Shown here one piece after another: positions 61,114-64,000 of a stretch of 64,000 nt of DNA. Position numbers and translations under genes: made by a program. The stretch is from Psoroptes ovis (lineage: Eukaryota; Arthropoda; Arachnida; Sarcoptiformes; Psoroptidae). The notes beneath the pieces are model-generated. The model was not told the origin of the DNA, made no database searches, and saw nothing but the letters and a program-made list of their open reading frames with translations. The DNA lies in NCBI GenBank assembly GCA_002943765.1, contig PQWQ01000010.1:1490501-1554500 (forward strand), given 5' to 3'. Position 1 is the first letter of the stretch. Every line of letters starts with the position of its first letter.

Positions 61114-61258
61114 GTAAGTATTGTATTAATAGTAATGATTATTCTTTGAATTTGTTTTAATATCTTTTTAAAACAAACTAAATCAAATTTTCTTTGAATT
61201 TTCTTTTTAAATTTCAAATTTTTTTTTCATCCAACTCTCCATCTGTCGCCAAATACAG
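61114..61258 (+). other. Candidate short intron in the 3' flank
   Basis: GTAAGT follows ATGACAA at 61114, a consensus donor. A T-rich stretch ends at AAATACAG (AG at 61257-61258), giving 145 bases. The ATG at 61097 (ATGAATACAGATGACAA) would join to TACTACATA and run about 24 codons to TAA. It could be a small exon pair or a non-coding transcript. No product is recognisable. Confidence 0.2.
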
Positions 61259-62545
61259 GTACTACATAATTTTGAATTTTCAAATTTTTTCCCGCAATTT
61301 TTTTCATTCTTCTTAAATCGTTATAATTATTATTATTATTATTTGATAATAATTTGTTATCATGTGTTGTTATCATTATTTTTGTGTTATAATAAGTCAT
61401 TGTTTATTGTTAATGTCAAATAATGTTGTTGTTGTTGTTGCTGCTGTTTATTTATTTATTAATTTTTTTTTTCAGTGTTCAATTCTGTTCAAAATACAAT
61501 ATGATTGAAATCATACAATTTTCATAAAAATTTGTAAAATATTTTCTTTTTTTTTATATTTTTTGGGCCAAAATTACAAGTGTAATAAATTAATCGAAAA
61601 TTATTTTAAACACATCAATACAATATTGTGCAAATAGTACTAACAAATTCAAGTTCATATTTTCAATACCAAAAAAAAAAAAAAAAAATTATTAGTCATT
61701 CAATTAACTGGTTAATTGAAATAACACCAATTATGATATGATTCATTTTCAAACATTATTTATACAAGCATTTGCTGCTCTTTGAAATTTCTCAGTATCA
61801 TTTTGTCATTTATTTTCATGCTCTCAAGCAACAGCGACAACCGAAACAACGAATACAATTAATTTGTTTCAAAATTTTTAATTTATTAACAATTCATAAT
61901 TAATCTTAAAAAAACGATTGATCTCTTTAAAATGAATCATAAATATTTTTTATTGTTTTTTCTTTGAATTTTTTTTTCAAATTATTTCTTGAAAACATTA
62001 TTAAGTCAAAACACAAAACAAATGAATCAAACGCTCATTTTCGATCATTTTTTCCTCTCTGCTAAATCAATTCAAATAAAACCAACACATGGAACCAATT
62101 TATGGTATCATAATAACATAAAGCACAAATAACATTTTGTACAAAACAAAATTAAAAATGAGAATCATTGTATCATCATTTACTATTAATTATTTTACAA
62201 AATTTTAAATTTACAATGTAATTATTAATTTAATTCATTCATTAATTTCAACATGATTCGATTGAATCAAAATTGAAATTATTCAAAAATAAGCCACAAA
62301 ATCATCACCAAAATATTATAATACAAACGACACAGCCCATACACACTGAATACGCAAGATATTTGTGATATATCGCGCATCAATTTTCATTTTTTTTTCC
62401 TTCTAAAAAAGATTCCATTGATCCTCAATTACACATCAGATTAACCATTTATATTAACCAGATACACACAAATACCCATCATCAACACCTTACACTCCTT
62501 TTGTTTTTAATTTTCAATGAATCCTATTCCATTCGATGAGCGGTG

Positions 62546-62587
62546 ATGGTGGATTTTGAAGTTTCCGCGAAATTTCCACGGTCAAAG
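62546..62587 (+). other. Candidate small first exon (MVDFEVSAKFPRSK)
   Basis: An ATG-led run of 14 codons with coding-like composition ends at GTCAAAG followed by the donor GTAATG at 62588 in phase 0. The block 62530-62595 is distinctly GC-richer than its surroundings. The partner exon, if any, lies beyond the window or is not recognisable. The reverse strand is open too (FDRGNFAETSKSTITAHRME), but it has no acceptor AG nearby. Confidence 0.22.
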
Positions 62588-64000
62588 GTAATGACGAATT
62601 AATCAAAAGCAATCATTCACTTATGATTATTATGCCCGGGGTTAGATTAAGTCATCATAGAACTCTTCGAATTATTGTTTTTGCCCCGTTTTCCGAATAT
62701 TTCGATTAATTATTTTTATTCAGAATTTACCTAAAATTAATTGAAAATCAATTATCATATGCAAAATAGTTATCATAGGCGATTTCGATTGAATCGAAAA
62801 CTTCAATGATTTAATGCTTTTAATTTCAGACTAATCAATCATTCAATGATGTTTTTCTTTATGTATCGAGTCAGAGTCAATCGTTTTGAATGAATGAATG
62901 AATGATTGAAACATTTAAATGATTCTAGCAAAAGAGCAAAAAAACTTGGTTCTAAAACTTTTTCAAATGAGAAGCACAAAAGATTCACGATCATTTTGTC
63001 AAATGAATTTGATTGAATTTTCAATTCTGAATTATAATAACAAAACGAACGATTACTTTTCCATTCAAAAAATCCTGCATTTCATCGAAATGATAATTCA
63101 ATGATAATGCAAATTAGATGATTATACATCCAAAGAGAAAAACCAAAGAAATAAATGAAATTAAATCAGAAAAATAATTCAAAGAAAATCTTCGGAAAAA
63201 GTACAAAATGAATTCGTATGAATTTATAATTTAATATATTCTCTGTCAATGATCGATGATCATCGTCTTAAACATCAAAATGTAACGTATCTTTCCATCC
63301 AATTCATCCAAGCCACAGATTTCTGCTCATTTTTCCTATTTTTTTCCCATTTTGTGTCAATCGATTTACATCACATTACACATATCATACCAATCACATA
63401 TAAACAATCGGTTAAAATTATTATTATTATTTTTTAATATCCTCAAATTAAATCAATCAATCGAAGAATAAAAGAATGGAGCGAAAATAATAATAATAAT
63501 AATATCAATCAATCCATGAATTTATGAATAATAATCACGATACATATAAACTCAATCATTCAATGAATGATAATCAATCGAATCGCTTGAATAGGTTTCA
63601 CTTTGATAGCAATCAAAACTAATCAATCATTTTCCTTCAATTTTTTTTCCTTCATTTTTTTTTCTTTAAAAAATTTCAATTCAGTCATTGTTATCATATA
63701 TTTATATTGAATCAGTGAAGTCAATATTATATTGACATGTTAATATTCTCCATAGTCAAAAGTCAATGAAAAAAAGATGAATTTTTATCATCATATCCTC
63801 TATTGAATTCTTTGATGTAAGTTCCCTGAAAATTTTAGAAATTGCTTTTCCACCACCACAAACACCACCCTCAAGTTTAATTCTCCAATATTTATAACAT
63901 CACCAACACCTTTGTTGATTAGTAAATTTCATTTTCTTTATTTTTCAAATTAAAATTTAAAAATGAATTTTTTTAAATTTCAAAAACACACACCGAAAGT

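Larger units (their letters stand above)
59712..64000. other. Innexin 3' flank, no clear gene
   Basis: AT-rich. Contains the doubtful ORF at 60316, a candidate small intron at 61114-61258 and a small exon-like block at 62546. Poly-A near 61673-61688. The edge at 64000 shows no gene running off the window. Confidence 0.6.

Overview
This window is strongly AT-rich eukaryotic DNA. It is dense in short-period repeats (GAAT, ATC/ATG, CAA, TG, poly-A/T) and has few genes. The one gene I can identify firmly is an innexin (invertebrate gap-junction protein) on the + strand, interrupted by introns with GT..AG ends. Innexins are animal proteins. The TCA/CAA/AAT-coded Ser/Gln/Asn tracts and the short mariner-like elements fit an arthropod, and my best guess is an acariform mite. 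The organism is an inference; only 'invertebrate animal' is well supported.

Layout. 1-36,900: mostly non-coding, with microsatellites, a 17-bp tandem repeat, three of the window's five short mariner-type MITEs (5654, 11520, 12496), several strong inverted repeats, and a handful of small exon-like islands that I could not assign to any family. The most interesting island is a possible two-exon gene, 15856-15921 plus 17581-17790, whose ends join in phase 0. 36,900-40,957: the 5' side of the innexin locus. It holds a GC-richer palindromic block, an ATG-initiated 148-codon ORF, a consensus splice donor at 38300, and a very long Ser/Gln/Asn/His-rich open frame (38744-40957) that runs without a stop into the innexin ATG. 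40,958-59,711: the innexin gene, with coding exons 40958-40983, 45909-46176 and 58464-59711 (513 codons for the short form). Introns are about 4.9 kb and 12.3 kb. Intron 1 holds a possible alternative first exon (42861-42937) with the same exit phase. Two more MITEs lie in the introns. 59,712-64,000: 3' flank, with only weak exon-like signals.

No rRNA, tRNA, CRISPR, phage or prokaryotic operon features were seen. Most other open frames in the window look like chance products of microsatellites and AT-rich sequence. Those I list besides innexin are marked as low-confidence candidates.
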